Shown here one piece after another: positions 17,059 to 26,286 of a DNA stretch of 64,000 nt (within the stretch, counting starts at the first letter, position 1; each line of letters starts with the position of its first letter). This DNA comes from Labedaea rhizosphaerae (GTDB lineage Bacteria; Actinomycetota; Actinomycetes; Mycobacteriales; Pseudonocardiaceae). The notes under the pieces were generated by a model. That model searched no databases, was not told the origin of the DNA, and was given only the letters and a program-made list of their open reading frames with translations. A program made the translations under genes and the position numbers. The stretch is taken from assembly GCF_004362825.1 (NCBI RefSeq), contig NZ_SNXZ01000002.1:801365-865364 (forward strand). Direction: 5' to 3'.

Positions 17059-17682
17059 GTGCTGGCCGACCTCGCGTCCTCGATCCGCAAGTGGCTGACG
17101 GCAGAACTGCCGCCGGGCACGGCTGTCGGCTTCGAGCAGCCCATCCAGCTGGCGAAGGCCCAGCGCCCACCGCGGGCCGGGCTGGTCAACGTGTTCCAGT
17201 ACGGGATCGCCGACGCCCCGGTCGGCATGCCGGCCGCCCGGATAAGGATGCGCAACGAGGACGGCCGGGTCACCGGCTCCATGGCGCCGGTCCACTTCTA
17301 CCACGTGTCGTACCTGGTCACGACGTGGGCGACGGACACGGAGAAGGAGCAGGAGCTGCTGGGCGCGGTGCTCGAGGCGCACGCCGACGAGGACGTGCTG
17401 GGCCCGGACCACCTCTGCGGGAGCCTCGCCGGTCAGAGCGCCGGGCTCCCGGTGCGGCTCGGCTGGTCCCCGGTCAGCGGCGGTCCCGACCTGTGGGGCG
17501 CGCTCGGCGTCCCCATGCGTTCGGCCGTCGACATGACGATCACCGCCCCCGCCCTGCCGTCGCGGCTGCGCAAGCCCGCGCCGCTGGTGGAGGCGGCCGT
17601 GCTCGACGTGCACGACTCCGTGCAGAGACCGCTGGAGACGCCCCAGCCCCGGTGGCGCCGAACGTCCATCACCGAGCACTGA
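17059..17682 (+). CDS. cis16: DUF4255 (Pvc16/Afp16, Cis16-type) tube/sheath terminator protein
   Basis: From the GTG at 17059 the protein has 207 residues and starts MLADLASSIRKWLTAELPPG, the normal opening of DUF4255 domains; the body VTTWATDTEKEQELLGAVLEAH is also typical. DUF4255 proteins cap the distal end of the CIS tube. No good SD precedes this GTG. A GTG at 16921 would add 46 residues without homology-like character, so I prefer the later start. The gene is divergent from the sheath operon and leads the wall-protein gene 17 nt downstream, linking the CIS to that operon. Confidence 0.8.
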   Translation: MLADLASSIRKWLTAELPPGTAVGFEQPIQLAKAQRPPRAGLVNVFQYGIADAPVGMPAARIRMRNEDGRVTGSMAPVHFYHVSYLVTTWATDTEKEQELLGAVLEAHADEDVLGPDHLCGSLAGQSAGLPVRLGWSPVSGGPDLWGALGVPMRSAVDMTITAPALPSRLRKPAPLVEAAVLDVHDSVQRPLETPQPRWRRTSITEH

Positions 17683-17699
17683 CAGCTCAGGGAGTGCCC

Positions 17700-20600
17700 A
17701 TGCCCCGGTACACGGTCGTCTTCTTCCTGCTGCTGTTGCTGGCGGCGCCGCTGGGGCTCACACAGTCCACACCGGACTCCTCGCGAGCCCCGGCCGAGCA
17801 CGTGGCGGACGAGAGCACCGACCCGCTGAGCCCCACCGTGCAGCCGACCTACCGGGACGCGGTGTACGGCGACGTCGTCATGGCGGGCAACAGCGTGCTG
17901 CGCTGCCCGACCGGCGACGAGACCGCGGGCGACAACTCCCCCGCCGACTGCAAGGCCGCGACCCGGGGCCAGGGTCCGTCGAGCAGTGCGTTGCTCGACA
18001 ACAGCGGCAACAACGACGGCTACTACATGTACCTGGCCGACCGCGACGACCGCGCGGAGACCTTCGACTCCAGCAGTGCCGAGGTGACCATCCCCGACGG
18101 CGCGACCGTGAAGTACGCGCAGCTCAACTGGGGCGGGCACACCGGGACCTTCCTCGGCTTCGCCGGCATCAACTGCATCCGCCCGATATTGCTGCAAGGC
18201 GAGGCGCCGCCCCCGCCGGCCGCGCCGTCACCCGAGACGCAGCAGGTGGACCTCTCCGTCGACGGCGGCGATCCGATCACCCGCGGCCCCGACCATTTCC
18301 GGACCACCGACGGGCTGGCCGAGCCGAGCCGGATCTACACGGCCTGGTCCGACGTGACGGACGCGTTCGCGCACGCGCCCACCGGCAAGGCGATCACGCT
18401 GTCGGTGAGCAACGTGTGGGCGCCGACGGGACCCGGGTGCGCGGGCGGCTGGTCGATCGAGGTGGTCTACGACTACGGCCAACCGCACGGCGACCAGCAG
18501 GCCCCACGCGTGATCGACATCTACGCCGACGACATGCCGAGCAGCTCGGCCCTGCTGGCCGGGCTCATCGAGCCACTGCTGCCCGGCGTCCCGCCGCTGG
18601 TGGACAACCTGCTACCCGGCCTCACGCCCGCGTTGACCGGCACGAGCGTCACCCTCCCCGGGGTGGCCCGCAACCGGTCCACGGCGGCCACCGTGCTCGG
18701 GGTGACGGCGTTCGACGGCGACTGGCGCCAGGGCGGCGACACGTTCACCGTCGACGACCAGCCCGCCACCGAGCCCTGTTCCGGCCAGTCCACTTCGGAC
18801 TTCTTCCGGTCCTGCGCCCTGGGCGCGCTCGACCCGCTCGACCCGGCGACGCACCCGGTCAACAACATGAGCGTGGACGCGAAGACGGTGCAGCCGGCGC
18901 TGACCGACAACGGCAGCGGCGACATCAAGGTGGGCGTGAACAGCGTCGAGGACTTCGTCGTCGTGCAGAGCATCGTGCTGGCCGAGACCGTCGCACCGCA
19001 GGTGTCGGTGCAGATGACCGGGCCCGCGCAGGCTGTGACCCAGGGCGACCTGGCCACCTTCCAGGTGCAGGTGAGCAACACCGGCTCGCTCCCGTTGAGC
19101 GATCTCAGCCTGCACCTGGTCACCCGCGACGACGGCAACGCCGACAGCGACGACGACGGCATCCGGTGCACGCCAACGACCCTGCCCGCGCTGCAACCCG
19201 GTGAGTCGACCCCGGTCACCTGCGTCCAGCCGGCCCGCGTGCAGCCCCAGTTCACCACCGAGGCGACGGTGACCGGGACCTACCTGACCGGCACGACCGG
19301 CGGCAAGAACACCGTGAGCGCCACGGCGAGCGCGACCGTGCAGGTGCTGCCCGCGCCGTACACGGTGGAGCGGGTGCCGGACAAGCTCGCGGTCGGCGAG
19401 GGCAAGCCGGTGACGTTCTCGGTGCGGTTGACCAACAACACCGAGAGCGACCTGACCGACGTCGTCTACCAGGACGTGGTCGGCGGCGCGGCGACGGACT
19501 GCAAGGCGCCGGGAACCACGCTGTCGCCGGGCAAACCGATGGTGTTCGACTGCGTCACCCTTGCCCCCGCACAGAACTTCGACAGCTACGGCGTCATGAC
19601 CGGGACCGGGCAGGGCCAGCCGGTGACGGCGCGGAGCCAGCAGGTGACCGTGACCGTCATCCACCCGGCGGTCACCGTCAAGACCACCGCCGACAAGGAC
19701 ACCCTGTACCTCGGCGACACGGTCGGCCTGACGTTCGACGTGACCAACACCGGGACGCAGGCCTCGGAGACGCTCACGGACATCGCGGTGTCCATTCCGG
19801 ACACTTGCAAGGCCCCCGTGATCCCGTCGCTGGACCCGGGCGCGTCGGTCCAGGTCAAGTGCACGGCCCGGCCGACCAAGACCGGGCAGGTCGAGCTGAC
19901 CGCGAAGGCCGCGGCCGCGGACATCAACGGCGACCCGGTGACCGGCACCGCGGACCCGGTGACGCTGACCGTGCTGCAGCCGTTGATCACCCTGGCCCAG
20001 GCGGTCGACCAGCCCATCGTGCGACTCGGCAACCAGGCCAAGGTGACCTTCACCGTCACGCACACCGGCACCGCCGCGGACGGGCCCGTGACCGGCGTCA
20101 AGGTGTCGAGCCCGACCCTGCCGGACTGCTCCCCCGCCCCGCTCGCGCAGTTGGAGCCGGGCAAGAGCGCCACCTTCGAGTGCACGGCCAAACCCGACCG
20201 CACCTTCGACAACCAGGCCGTGGCCACGGCCACCGACGGCGCGAACCGCGCGATGCGGGTCGGCACCAAGCCGCTGCGGGTCAACGTGATCAACCCGTCG
20301 CTGACCATCAGCACGACGGTCGACCCACCGCAGGCCAAGCACGGCGAGCAGGTCGACTTCTCGGTGACCGTGCACAACGTGGGCGACGTGGCCATGGACG
20401 TCGACGTGCACAACGACACCGCCAAGGACTGCGACTTCCCGCCGCTGCACGGCGACACGAGCCTGCACGCGGGTGCGGCCTACGGCATGAAGTGCACCGT
20501 CACCACGCCGGCCGACGAGAGCGTCACCGAATTCAACGACACGGCGTCGTACACGGCCGCGCCCGTGGCGGCCCTCGGGGACACCGGTGAGCCGCTGACC

Positions 20601-20921
20601 GGGGCCGACGGCGCTACGGTGACGTTGGAGCCGGGCAAGGCCGCGCCCAAGCCCGGGACGGGGGTGGACCCGGTGACCGGCGCCGGCGCCACCGGAGGCT
20701 CAGGCGGCACCGGCGGTTCGGGTAGCTCCAACGGCGGCTCGGGCGGTTCGAACGGCTCCGGCGGCTCGGGCGGTCCTGGTCACCTGGCATGGACGGGCGT
20801 GTCGACCACGATGCCTCTCGTGGCGGGTATCAGCTTGCTGGCCATCGGCATCATCACCGTCGCCGTGACCGCGCGCCGGCGCGACGACTCGTTCTGGTCG
20901 CGGTGGTGGCCCGGCAACTGA
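17700..20921 (+). CDS. Sortase-anchored wall protein with five DUF11/CARDB-like repeats
   Basis: A 1073-residue exported protein. It has a signal peptide (VVFFLLLLLAAPLGL), a ~400-residue N-terminal region with a DUF3344-like phrase (VKYAQLNWGGHTG), and then five ~100-residue beta repeats. The repeats start near residues 435, 552, 655, 760 and 866, and each ends LxPG-x-C. A Gly/Ser linker, LAWTG at about 1028, a TM helix and a basic tail (RRR) follow. LAxTG is the class E sortase signal, so the protein is probably fixed to the wall. ATG 17700 has GGGAG 5 nt before it, 17 nt after the DUF4255 stop. Each repeat carries a conserved Cys pair. Its relation to the CIS is inferred only from co-transcription. 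Confidence 0.85.
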   Translation: MPRYTVVFFLLLLLAAPLGLTQSTPDSSRAPAEHVADESTDPLSPTVQPTYRDAVYGDVVMAGNSVLRCPTGDETAGDNSPADCKAATRGQGPSSSALLDNSGNNDGYYMYLADRDDRAETFDSSSAEVTIPDGATVKYAQLNWGGHTGTFLGFAGINCIRPILLQGEAPPPPAAPSPETQQVDLSVDGGDPITRGPDHFRTTDGLAEPSRIYTAWSDVTDAFAHAPTGKAITLSVSNVWAPTGPGCAGGWSIEVVYDYGQPHGDQQAPRVIDIYADDMPSSSALLAGLIEPLLPGVPPLVDNLLPGLTPALTGTSVTLPGVARNRSTAATVLGVTAFDGDWRQGGDTFTVDDQPATEPCSGQSTSDFFRSCALGALDPLDPATHPVNNMSVDAKTVQPALTDNGSGDIKVGVNSVEDFVVVQSIVLAETVAPQVSVQMTGPAQAVTQGDLATFQVQVSNTGSLPLSDLSLHLVTRDDGNADSDDDGIRCTPTTLPALQPGESTPVTCVQPARVQPQFTTEATVTGTYLTGTTGGKNTVSATASATVQVLPAPYTVERVPDKLAVGEGKPVTFSVRLTNNTESDLTDVVYQDVVGGAATDCKAPGTTLSPGKPMVFDCVTLAPAQNFDSYGVMTGTGQGQPVTARSQQVTVTVIHPAVTVKTTADKDTLYLGDTVGLTFDVTNTGTQASETLTDIAVSIPDTCKAPVIPSLDPGASVQVKCTARPTKTGQVELTAKAAAADINGDPVTGTADPVTLTVLQPLITLAQAVDQPIVRLGNQAKVTFTVTHTGTAADGPVTGVKVSSPTLPDCSPAPLAQLEPGKSATFECTAKPDRTFDNQAVATATDGANRAMRVGTKPLRVNVINPSLTISTTVDPPQAKHGEQVDFSVTVHNVGDVAMDVDVHNDTAKDCDFPPLHGDTSLHAGAAYGMKCTVTTPADESVTEFNDTASYTAAPVAALGDTGEPLTGADGATVTLEPGKAAPKPGTGVDPVTGAGATGGSGGTGGSGSSNGGSGGSNGSGGSGGPGHLAWTGVSTTMPLVAGISLLAIGIITVAVTARRRDDSFWSRWWPGN

Positions 20922-20962
20922 CCACACCGGACTGCTCGGCTCGTGTTGAGCGCTTGTTGAGC

Positions 20963-21003
20963 GGCCGCCGAAGAATGTTCCCCAGCGGGCAAATTCGGCG
21001 GCC
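20963..21003 (+). terminator. Hairpin after the wall-protein gene, with TTGAGCG direct repeats before it
   Basis: GGCCGCCGAA (20963-20972) pairs perfectly with TTCGGCGGCC (20994-21003) across a 21-nt loop, 42 nt after the wall-protein stop. It is probably a terminator or attenuator. Two TTGAGCG copies (20946-20952 and 20957-20963) 11 bp apart, one helical turn, lie just before it and could be a regulator site. Confidence 0.5.
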
Positions 21004-21023
21004 CTTGACGGCGGAGGTGGCAC

Positions 21024-21650
21024 ATGCTCGAGCGAATCCCGGTACAGGTGCGTGGTCTGGACCCGATCTCCGAGGCCGGGGTCGTCACCCAGCTCAAATC
21101 GCGTCCGGAGCTGTCGGTCATCACCGGAACGGACGAACGGACCCCGTCGGTCGCGGTGGTCGTGGTCGACTCGATCACCCCGTCGGCGCTCGACCTGATC
21201 CGCGCGTTGCGGGCTCGGGGCAGCGAACGCGTGATCGCGGTCCTGTCCAGCGCCGACGACTCGTCGTTGTTGTCCGCGGTCGAGGCCGGCGTGTGCGGCG
21301 TGGTCTCCCGCGCCGAGGCGACGCCCGAGCGCCTCACCAACGCCATCGAGCACGCGGCGGCGATGGAAGGCGTGTTGTCCCCGCGCCTGCTGGGCCGGCT
21401 GCTCAACCAGGTCTCGCGGCTGCAGAACCACGTGCTGGCCCCACGGGGCTGGCGGCTCACGGGGATCTCCGACCGGGAGGCGACGGTGCTGCGGCTTATC
21501 GCGCAGGGCAAGGAGATCAAGGAGATCGCCGCGGAACTGTCCTATTCGGAACGCACGATCAAGAACACCTTGCACGACGTGGTGACCCGGTTCCACCTGC
21601 GCAACCGAACCCATGCCGTGGCCTTCGCTTTGCAGGAAGGCTTGATTTGA
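21024..21650 (+). CDS. LuxR/NarL-family response-regulator-like transcription factor
   Basis: A 208-residue protein with GGAGG before the ATG. Residues ~1-125 look like a receiver domain: VAVVVVDSITPSALDLIRALR supplies a possible phospho-Asp, and VIAVLSSADDSSLLSAVEAGVCGVVSR continues the fold. The acidic pair expected near the N-terminus is missing, so phosphorylation is doubtful. Residues ~145-208 are a GerE-type HTH: LTGISDREATVLRLIAQGKEIKEIAAELSYSERTIKNTLHDV. No kinase gene is adjacent. Lying next to the CIS/wall-protein genes, it is a candidate regulator of the locus, possibly sensing through another route. Confidence 0.88.
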   Translation: MLERIPVQVRGLDPISEAGVVTQLKSRPELSVITGTDERTPSVAVVVVDSITPSALDLIRALRARGSERVIAVLSSADDSSLLSAVEAGVCGVVSRAEATPERLTNAIEHAAAMEGVLSPRLLGRLLNQVSRLQNHVLAPRGWRLTGISDREATVLRLIAQGKEIKEIAAELSYSERTIKNTLHDVVTRFHLRNRTHAVAFALQEGLI

Positions 21651-21728
21651 TCGGCGCGGTCCGAGTAACGGCGGCGCGCTTGCGAGCGAGTACCGGCTAG
21701 CGGGTAAACCGCAGCATCGGAGGACGCC

Positions 21729-22514
21729 ATGACACACACGGCACCACCAACCCAGGCCGGCGAGAGTCCCAACGGCGAGAAAATTCCGCGGGTGGTGCCG
21801 CCGAAAGGCCCCGACACCGAGGACGAACCGTCCGAGCGCAGGCCGAAGCTCCTCTTCACCCGGCGCCAGTTGGGCATCACGGTGCTGCTCGTCCTGACGT
21901 ACTGGATCATGGTCTTCATCCTGCCGGAGCACCGGCTGGACGAGGCGTGGCCCATTCAAACCCTGGCCTACCTCGGCGCAGCCATCGTGATGGTGATCTC
22001 CAGTGCGGCGATGCGCCAGGGCGGCAAGTGGCGGGCACCCGAGATCCTGGCGATTCCCGCCTTCGTGCTGTTCCTCGACGGCCTGCTGGTGCTGGGATTG
22101 ACCGGCGTCGTGCACTTCGTCCCGGAGCTGAAGTTCGCGATGGCCGTCGGTGGTGGCGCGATCGCCGCCTTCCTGCTCGGGATCGTCATCTTCGACACGG
22201 TGCGGGTCGCCGCATCCTTGCCGATCGTGGTGCTGTTCATCGGCATGGTGACCTACCCGGTCGAGATCGCGGGCTTCGCCGACAACCGGTCGCAGGTGAT
22301 CATCTGGATGGGCGTCATCCTCGGCGTGTCGGCGGCCGCGGAGGGCGCCACGCAAACGGCCAAGGTGATCGGGCGCGCACAGATCACCAAGGCCATGATC
22401 GCCGACAAGAGCACGCCCACACCCGATCTCGGCAAGACGCTCTCGGCTTACGCCGACGACACCAGCGGCGATCTGGTCGCCTCCCACCTCAAGAGCGTGG
22501 CGCAGGAGAACTGA
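21729..22514 (+). CDS. Polytopic membrane protein of unknown function
   Basis: 261 residues. A ~50-residue cytoplasmic N-terminus rich in Pro and charge (TEDEPSERRPK) precedes about six TM helices between residues 55 and 215 (for example ITVLLVLTYWIMVFIL, AAFLLGIVIFDTV, VIIWMGVILGVSAAAEGA). A ~45-residue soluble tail (KVIGRAQITKAMIADK) follows. I do not recognise the family. CGGAGG sits 6 nt before the ATG. It follows the LuxR gene with a 78-nt gap in the same direction and may belong to the CIS-linked transcript. Its 3' end overlaps the convergent esterase gene by 26 nt. Confidence 0.8.
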   Translation: MTHTAPPTQAGESPNGEKIPRVVPPKGPDTEDEPSERRPKLLFTRRQLGITVLLVLTYWIMVFILPEHRLDEAWPIQTLAYLGAAIVMVISSAAMRQGGKWRAPEILAIPAFVLFLDGLLVLGLTGVVHFVPELKFAMAVGGGAIAAFLLGIVIFDTVRVAASLPIVVLFIGMVTYPVEIAGFADNRSQVIIWMGVILGVSAAAEGATQTAKVIGRAQITKAMIADKSTPTPDLGKTLSAYADDTSGDLVASHLKSVAQEN

Positions 22515-23433
22515 TCTGCCGCAGCAGGTCGGCGACGTCGCGGGCGAAGCGATCGGCAGCCTCGCCCGCGGCCGGCGAGATCTCGTCCAGCATCAGGAAG
22601 TTGTGGATCAGGCCGGGTTCGTCGCGGTAGCGGACGAGAACGTGCTCCGCGGCCACCCGGTCGGCGAACGCCTTGCCCTCGTCGTGCAACTGGTCGTGTT
22701 CGGCGGTCACGACGATGGTGGGCGGAAGGGTGCCCAGCGCGTCACTGCGCAGCGGGCTCACGCCCGGCGCCGACCACTGGGCCCGGTCGGGCACCCACTG
22801 GTGGTTGAAGAACTCGGTCACCTCGAGGTCCAGCCCGAAGCCGTGTCCTTTGTGGACACGCGACGGGTAGTCGCCGGCCAGGTCGGTGTTGGCGTAGCAG
22901 AGCGCGAGCACATCGGGCCGGTGCGCCGGCATCTCGCGCGCCAGCCGCAGCGTCGCCTGCGCCGCGACCGTGCCGCCCGCGCTGTCCCCGCCGACCGCGA
23001 CCGCGCTCGCCCGGAAGCCGAGTTCGGCGGGCGCCGCGGTGAGCCACACGATCGCCTCGACGGCGTCGTCGATGGCGGCGGGCCAGGGGTGCTCGGGCGC
23101 GAGCCGGTAGTCCACGAGGAACACCGACACCCCGGATGCGGCGGCCAGCCGCCGGCACACCCGGTCGAAGGGTGTGACACCACCGATCGACCAGCCGCCC
23201 CCAATCGACCAGCCACCACCGTGCAACCACACGAGCACCGGACCTTCGGCCGTGTCGTCGGGCCGGTAGACCCGCCCGGCCGGCACGTCGAAGACCCGGG
23301 CGAACTCCGGGCCGCGGCCACGCGCCCGGGCACGCGCGTCCACACCCGCTCGCATGGCGGCTACGTCGAGCGGGCCGAGCGAGGCATTGGCGACGAACCC
23401 GGCAATGCCCGAGTCGGCGAAATCCGAAGGCAC
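22489..23433 (-). CDS. HSL-family alpha/beta hydrolase (esterase)
   Basis: 314 residues from the GTG at 23433 (VPSDFADSGIAGF), which matches the family N-terminus; ATG 23342 would lose a helix. It has HGGG oxyanion-hole residues, GDSAGG with the nucleophile Ser, EHDQLHDEG with the Asp, and the catalytic His in PGLIHNF. DYRLAPEHPWPAAIDDA is the diagnostic hormone-sensitive-lipase block. It should hydrolyse short-chain esters in the cytoplasm. Oddity: the stretch after the oxyanion hole reads GGGWSIGGGWSIGG, an 18-bp in-frame tandem duplication (about 23184-23219). Its 3' end overlaps the membrane-protein gene on the other strand. Confidence 0.9.
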   Translation of the reverse strand: MPSDFADSGIAGFVANASLGPLDVAAMRAGVDARARARGRGPEFARVFDVPAGRVYRPDDTAEGPVLVWLHGGGWSIGGGWSIGGVTPFDRVCRRLAAASGVSVFLVDYRLAPEHPWPAAIDDAVEAIVWLTAAPAELGFRASAVAVGGDSAGGTVAAQATLRLAREMPAHRPDVLALCYANTDLAGDYPSRVHKGHGFGLDLEVTEFFNHQWVPDRAQWSAPGVSPLRSDALGTLPPTIVVTAEHDQLHDEGKAFADRVAAEHVLVRYRDEPGLIHNFLMLDEISPAAGEAADRFARDVADLLRQISSPAPRS

Positions 23434-23486
23434 GCCTGGAGACCCTACCCCGTTCTCGAACGCACCCAGCGGATCCACTGTGGACC

Positions 23487-26009
23487 TCAGCGCAGGCCCA
23501 GCGCGGCCTCCGTGACGCCGAGTTCGGCCATCAGTTCGGCACACCGCCGCTCGTACCGGCGTGCCCCGTCGACGTCGCCGGCCCCGCCCCGGGCGAGTTG
23601 CAGTCGGGCGAGGACGGTGAGCACCTGGATGGGTGCCCCGATCTCCTGCCAGACCGCCAGCGATTCGTCCAGGGCGCTCGTGGCGTCCTCGTAGCGCTCT
23701 TCGGCGAGCGCCACCTCGCCGCGGGTGCGCAGGGCCGCCGCGCGCAGGTAGCCGTTGTCCAGGACCCGCGCCGCCACCAGCACCTGGTCGACCAGCTCGG
23801 CGGCCTCGGCCAGCTGCCCGGCGCGCAGGCGTTGGTCGGCCCGGACGAGCTCCATGTACGCGGTCCCGGTGTCGTCGCCGATGGACGTGGTCAACCGCAT
23901 CGCCTCGTCCAGGATCCGGTCGGCCTGGTCGAGCAGGCCGACGTGCACCGACGCCTCGGCGTAGCGGTGCAGGACGAGTGCGCCTTCGCGCGAGTCGCGC
24001 AGGGGCCCCAGCACCGTCAACGCTTCCTCGTAGAGCGGCAGCGCCCGCCGCGTCTCGCCGATGTCGAAGTACACGTTGGCGAGGCCCGTCAAGCAGCCGG
24101 CCAGCAACTGGTCGTTGACCGGTCCCGCCCGGGCCGCGTCCCGCGCGGCGACCAGGTACTCGGTCGCGGCGCCGAAGTCGCCGAGCATCCGGGCGGCCCG
24201 CCCGGCCTGCCACAACGCCTCGACCTCCGCCTCGCGGTCCCCGAGGCGGCGCGCGAGCGTGCGGCGTTGTTCGGCGATGCCCGGCAGGTCGTCCAGGTGG
24301 TCGAGCTGCGCACAGGCCTCGTACCAGGCCGACAACACCCGCAGCGCCAGCGGACCGGTGAGTTCGCAAGCGGCGGCCCGGCGGAACATCCGCTCGCGTT
24401 CGGCGTCGTACGCGCGCAACGTCATGAAGCCGGACAGGCACAACGACAGCGGACCCGCCAGCTCCGCCACCCCGCGCTCGCAGGCGTCGTCGAACGCGGC
24501 GAGGAGGCCGGGGAGCTCGAGCTGGAACCACTCGTCGTCCAGGGTCGCGATCGCCCCGCCGGGGCGGTCGGGCAGGGTCAGGCCGTCGGCGTAGTGCGTG
24601 CCGTGCGGGACCGCCTTGTCCGCGCGCCCGGCCAGGGCCAGCCACCCGGCGACCAGCCGGTTCGCCGCCGCTTCCCGTTGCGGCGCGGGCTCTTCGGCAT
24701 CGCACCGCTCACGCGCGAAGTCGGCCAGCAGGTCGTGCAGCTGGTACCGCGCCTGGCCCACGCCGTCGCGGCCGGCCGGCTCGACCAGATGCACCTCGAC
24801 GAGCCGGTCGAGCACGTCGTGGGCCGGCGCGCCGAGCAACTCCCCCGCGACCCAGGCGGGCCAGGTGGCGACGCGGATCAGGCCGAGCAACCGGAACAGC
24901 CGCCGGGCGCGGTCGTCGAGCAGTTGGTAGCTCAACGCGAGCGTGGCCCGGACGTCGAGATCGGCGTGGGCGAGCTCGTCGAGCCGGCCGCGGACCTCGG
25001 TGAGCCGCTGCTCGAACTCGGCCAGCGTCCAGTCCGGGTGGGTGGCCAGCCGCGAGGCCGCCACGCACACGGCCAGCGGCAGGTTCCCGCACAGGTGCAG
25101 GATCCGCGCCGCGGCACCGGGTTCCGCGGCCACGCGGTCGGGCCCGAGCAGCCGGGCGAACAACGCGAGCGCGTCGGCGTCGGCGATCGTGGAAACGCTC
25201 CACCGCACCGCGTCGAACAGGCCACCGAACGCCCGTCGTGACGTGATGAGCACCCCGCAGGTCGGGCTGGCGGGCAGCAGCGGGCGCACCTGCCGTTCGT
25301 CCGCGGCGTCGTCGAACAACAGCAGGACCCGCTTGCCCGCCAACGCGCTGCGGTACATCCCGAGCCGCTCGTCCGGGTCGTCCGGCACCTGCGGCCCGGG
25401 CACGCCGAGGGCCCGCAGGATCCGCCCGGCGACCACGTGGCTGTCGACCGGATCGGGGTGCGCGCCGCGCAGGTCGACGTACACCTGGCCGTCCGGGAAC
25501 GCGCCGCTGACCGCGTGCGCGACCGCCACGGCCAGCACCGTCTTGCCCGCGCCACCCGGGCCGACGAGGACCACCGGCCGGACGACCTCGTCGTCGTTGT
25601 CCTGCACCGCTTTCGCGAGCGCCTCGACGTCGACCTCCCGGCCGTGCAGCCGGGTGGCCGGCGGCAGCTGGCGCGGCACGAGCAGCGGCGCCGCGTTCGC
25701 GGCCCGGCCGCCGGTGGCGCCGGTGACCCGGAACCACGCCTCGGCCCACCGCGCCTGGTCGTCCTCGGCCGCGCCGAGCGAGATGACCAGTCGGTCGAGC
25801 ACGTCGACCGGGATGAGCGTGCGGCCGGTCATGTAGTTGTGCATGGTCGAGCGGGGCAGGCCGACCCGCTCGGCGAGGTCGCTGAGGCTGAGCTTCGCCT
25901 TGCCGGTCCCCTGCGCCGCCCGGCGCCGCAGCGCGTCGAGCTCGCGGACGAGGTCGTCGTGGCTCTGAACCGAGTCCAGGTCCAGGCTGCTCACCACGCG
26001 CCGGTCCAC
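23487..26009 (-). CDS. XRE-HTH/NB-ARC/TPR regulator (AfsR-like STAND ATPase)
   Basis: 840 residues from GTG 26009, which has AGGAG 8 nt upstream; ATG 26060 is a weaker alternative that adds 17 residues. It has an XRE-type HTH near 41-65 (LSDLAERVGLPRSTMHNY), an NB-ARC domain with P-loop GPGGAGKT near 151 and Walker B RVLLLFDD near 228, and the winged segment (LFRLLGLI). About 330 residues of TPR-like helices complete it (ADKAVPHGTHYADG onward). STAND regulators of this layout use ATP binding to switch and control secondary-metabolite or stress genes in actinobacteria. It stands alone, with no obvious target beside it. Confidence 0.9.
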   Translation of the reverse strand: MDRRVVSSLDLDSVQSHDDLVRELDALRRRAAQGTGKAKLSLSDLAERVGLPRSTMHNYMTGRTLIPVDVLDRLVISLGAAEDDQARWAEAWFRVTGATGGRAANAAPLLVPRQLPPATRLHGREVDVEALAKAVQDNDDEVVRPVVLVGPGGAGKTVLAVAVAHAVSGAFPDGQVYVDLRGAHPDPVDSHVVAGRILRALGVPGPQVPDDPDERLGMYRSALAGKRVLLLFDDAADERQVRPLLPASPTCGVLITSRRAFGGLFDAVRWSVSTIADADALALFARLLGPDRVAAEPGAAARILHLCGNLPLAVCVAASRLATHPDWTLAEFEQRLTEVRGRLDELAHADLDVRATLALSYQLLDDRARRLFRLLGLIRVATWPAWVAGELLGAPAHDVLDRLVEVHLVEPAGRDGVGQARYQLHDLLADFARERCDAEEPAPQREAAANRLVAGWLALAGRADKAVPHGTHYADGLTLPDRPGGAIATLDDEWFQLELPGLLAAFDDACERGVAELAGPLSLCLSGFMTLRAYDAERERMFRRAAACELTGPLALRVLSAWYEACAQLDHLDDLPGIAEQRRTLARRLGDREAEVEALWQAGRAARMLGDFGAATEYLVAARDAARAGPVNDQLLAGCLTGLANVYFDIGETRRALPLYEEALTVLGPLRDSREGALVLHRYAEASVHVGLLDQADRILDEAMRLTTSIGDDTGTAYMELVRADQRLRAGQLAEAAELVDQVLVAARVLDNGYLRAAALRTRGEVALAEERYEDATSALDESLAVWQEIGAPIQVLTVLARLQLARGGAGDVDGARRYERRCAELMAELGVTEAALGLR

Positions 26010-26191
26010 GTCACACGCTCCTCGCGCCTCGTCCGAGACACGCATCCTCGCATTGCCCACCGACGAACGCGGACCGGCTCGGTGGGCCCGCCCGGTTCGT
26101 CGGCCATGCCGAGACCGCCGGACAAGAGGTAGCGCGGCTCGAGCAGAACGGATTTCACCCGCTCGTCATGCCCGCCACCTGCGAAATGACA

Positions 26192-26220
26192 TTGACGGTA
26201 TTCCGGGAACGGGACAGAAT
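26192..26220 (+). promoter_or_regulatory. Probable sigma-70-type promoter for the HNH gene
   Basis: TTGACG (26192-26197), a 17-bp spacer and CAGAAT (26215-26220) lie 66 bp upstream of the HNH start. The -10 fits 4 of 6 positions. The A/T-rich stretch around 26215-26235 is notable in this GC-rich region. Predicted by eye only. Confidence 0.4.
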
Positions 26221-26286
26221 AATAACCGGTAAATGGATTTGACAGGCGATGGGAAGTCGATTTCGGGCGAATGGGAGGTGTCCGCC

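Noticed and set aside
17433-20468. Long minus-strand frames under the wall-protein gene
   Set aside because: Arg/His/Val-rich noise with no SD or motifs; the plus strand has a signal peptide, repeats and a sorting signal.
1-22514. CIS locus as a remnant prophage
   Set aside because: Tail-like genes only: no capsid, terminase, integrase or lysis genes, and Cis-specific genes (DUF4157, DUF4255, CisA-like) are present.
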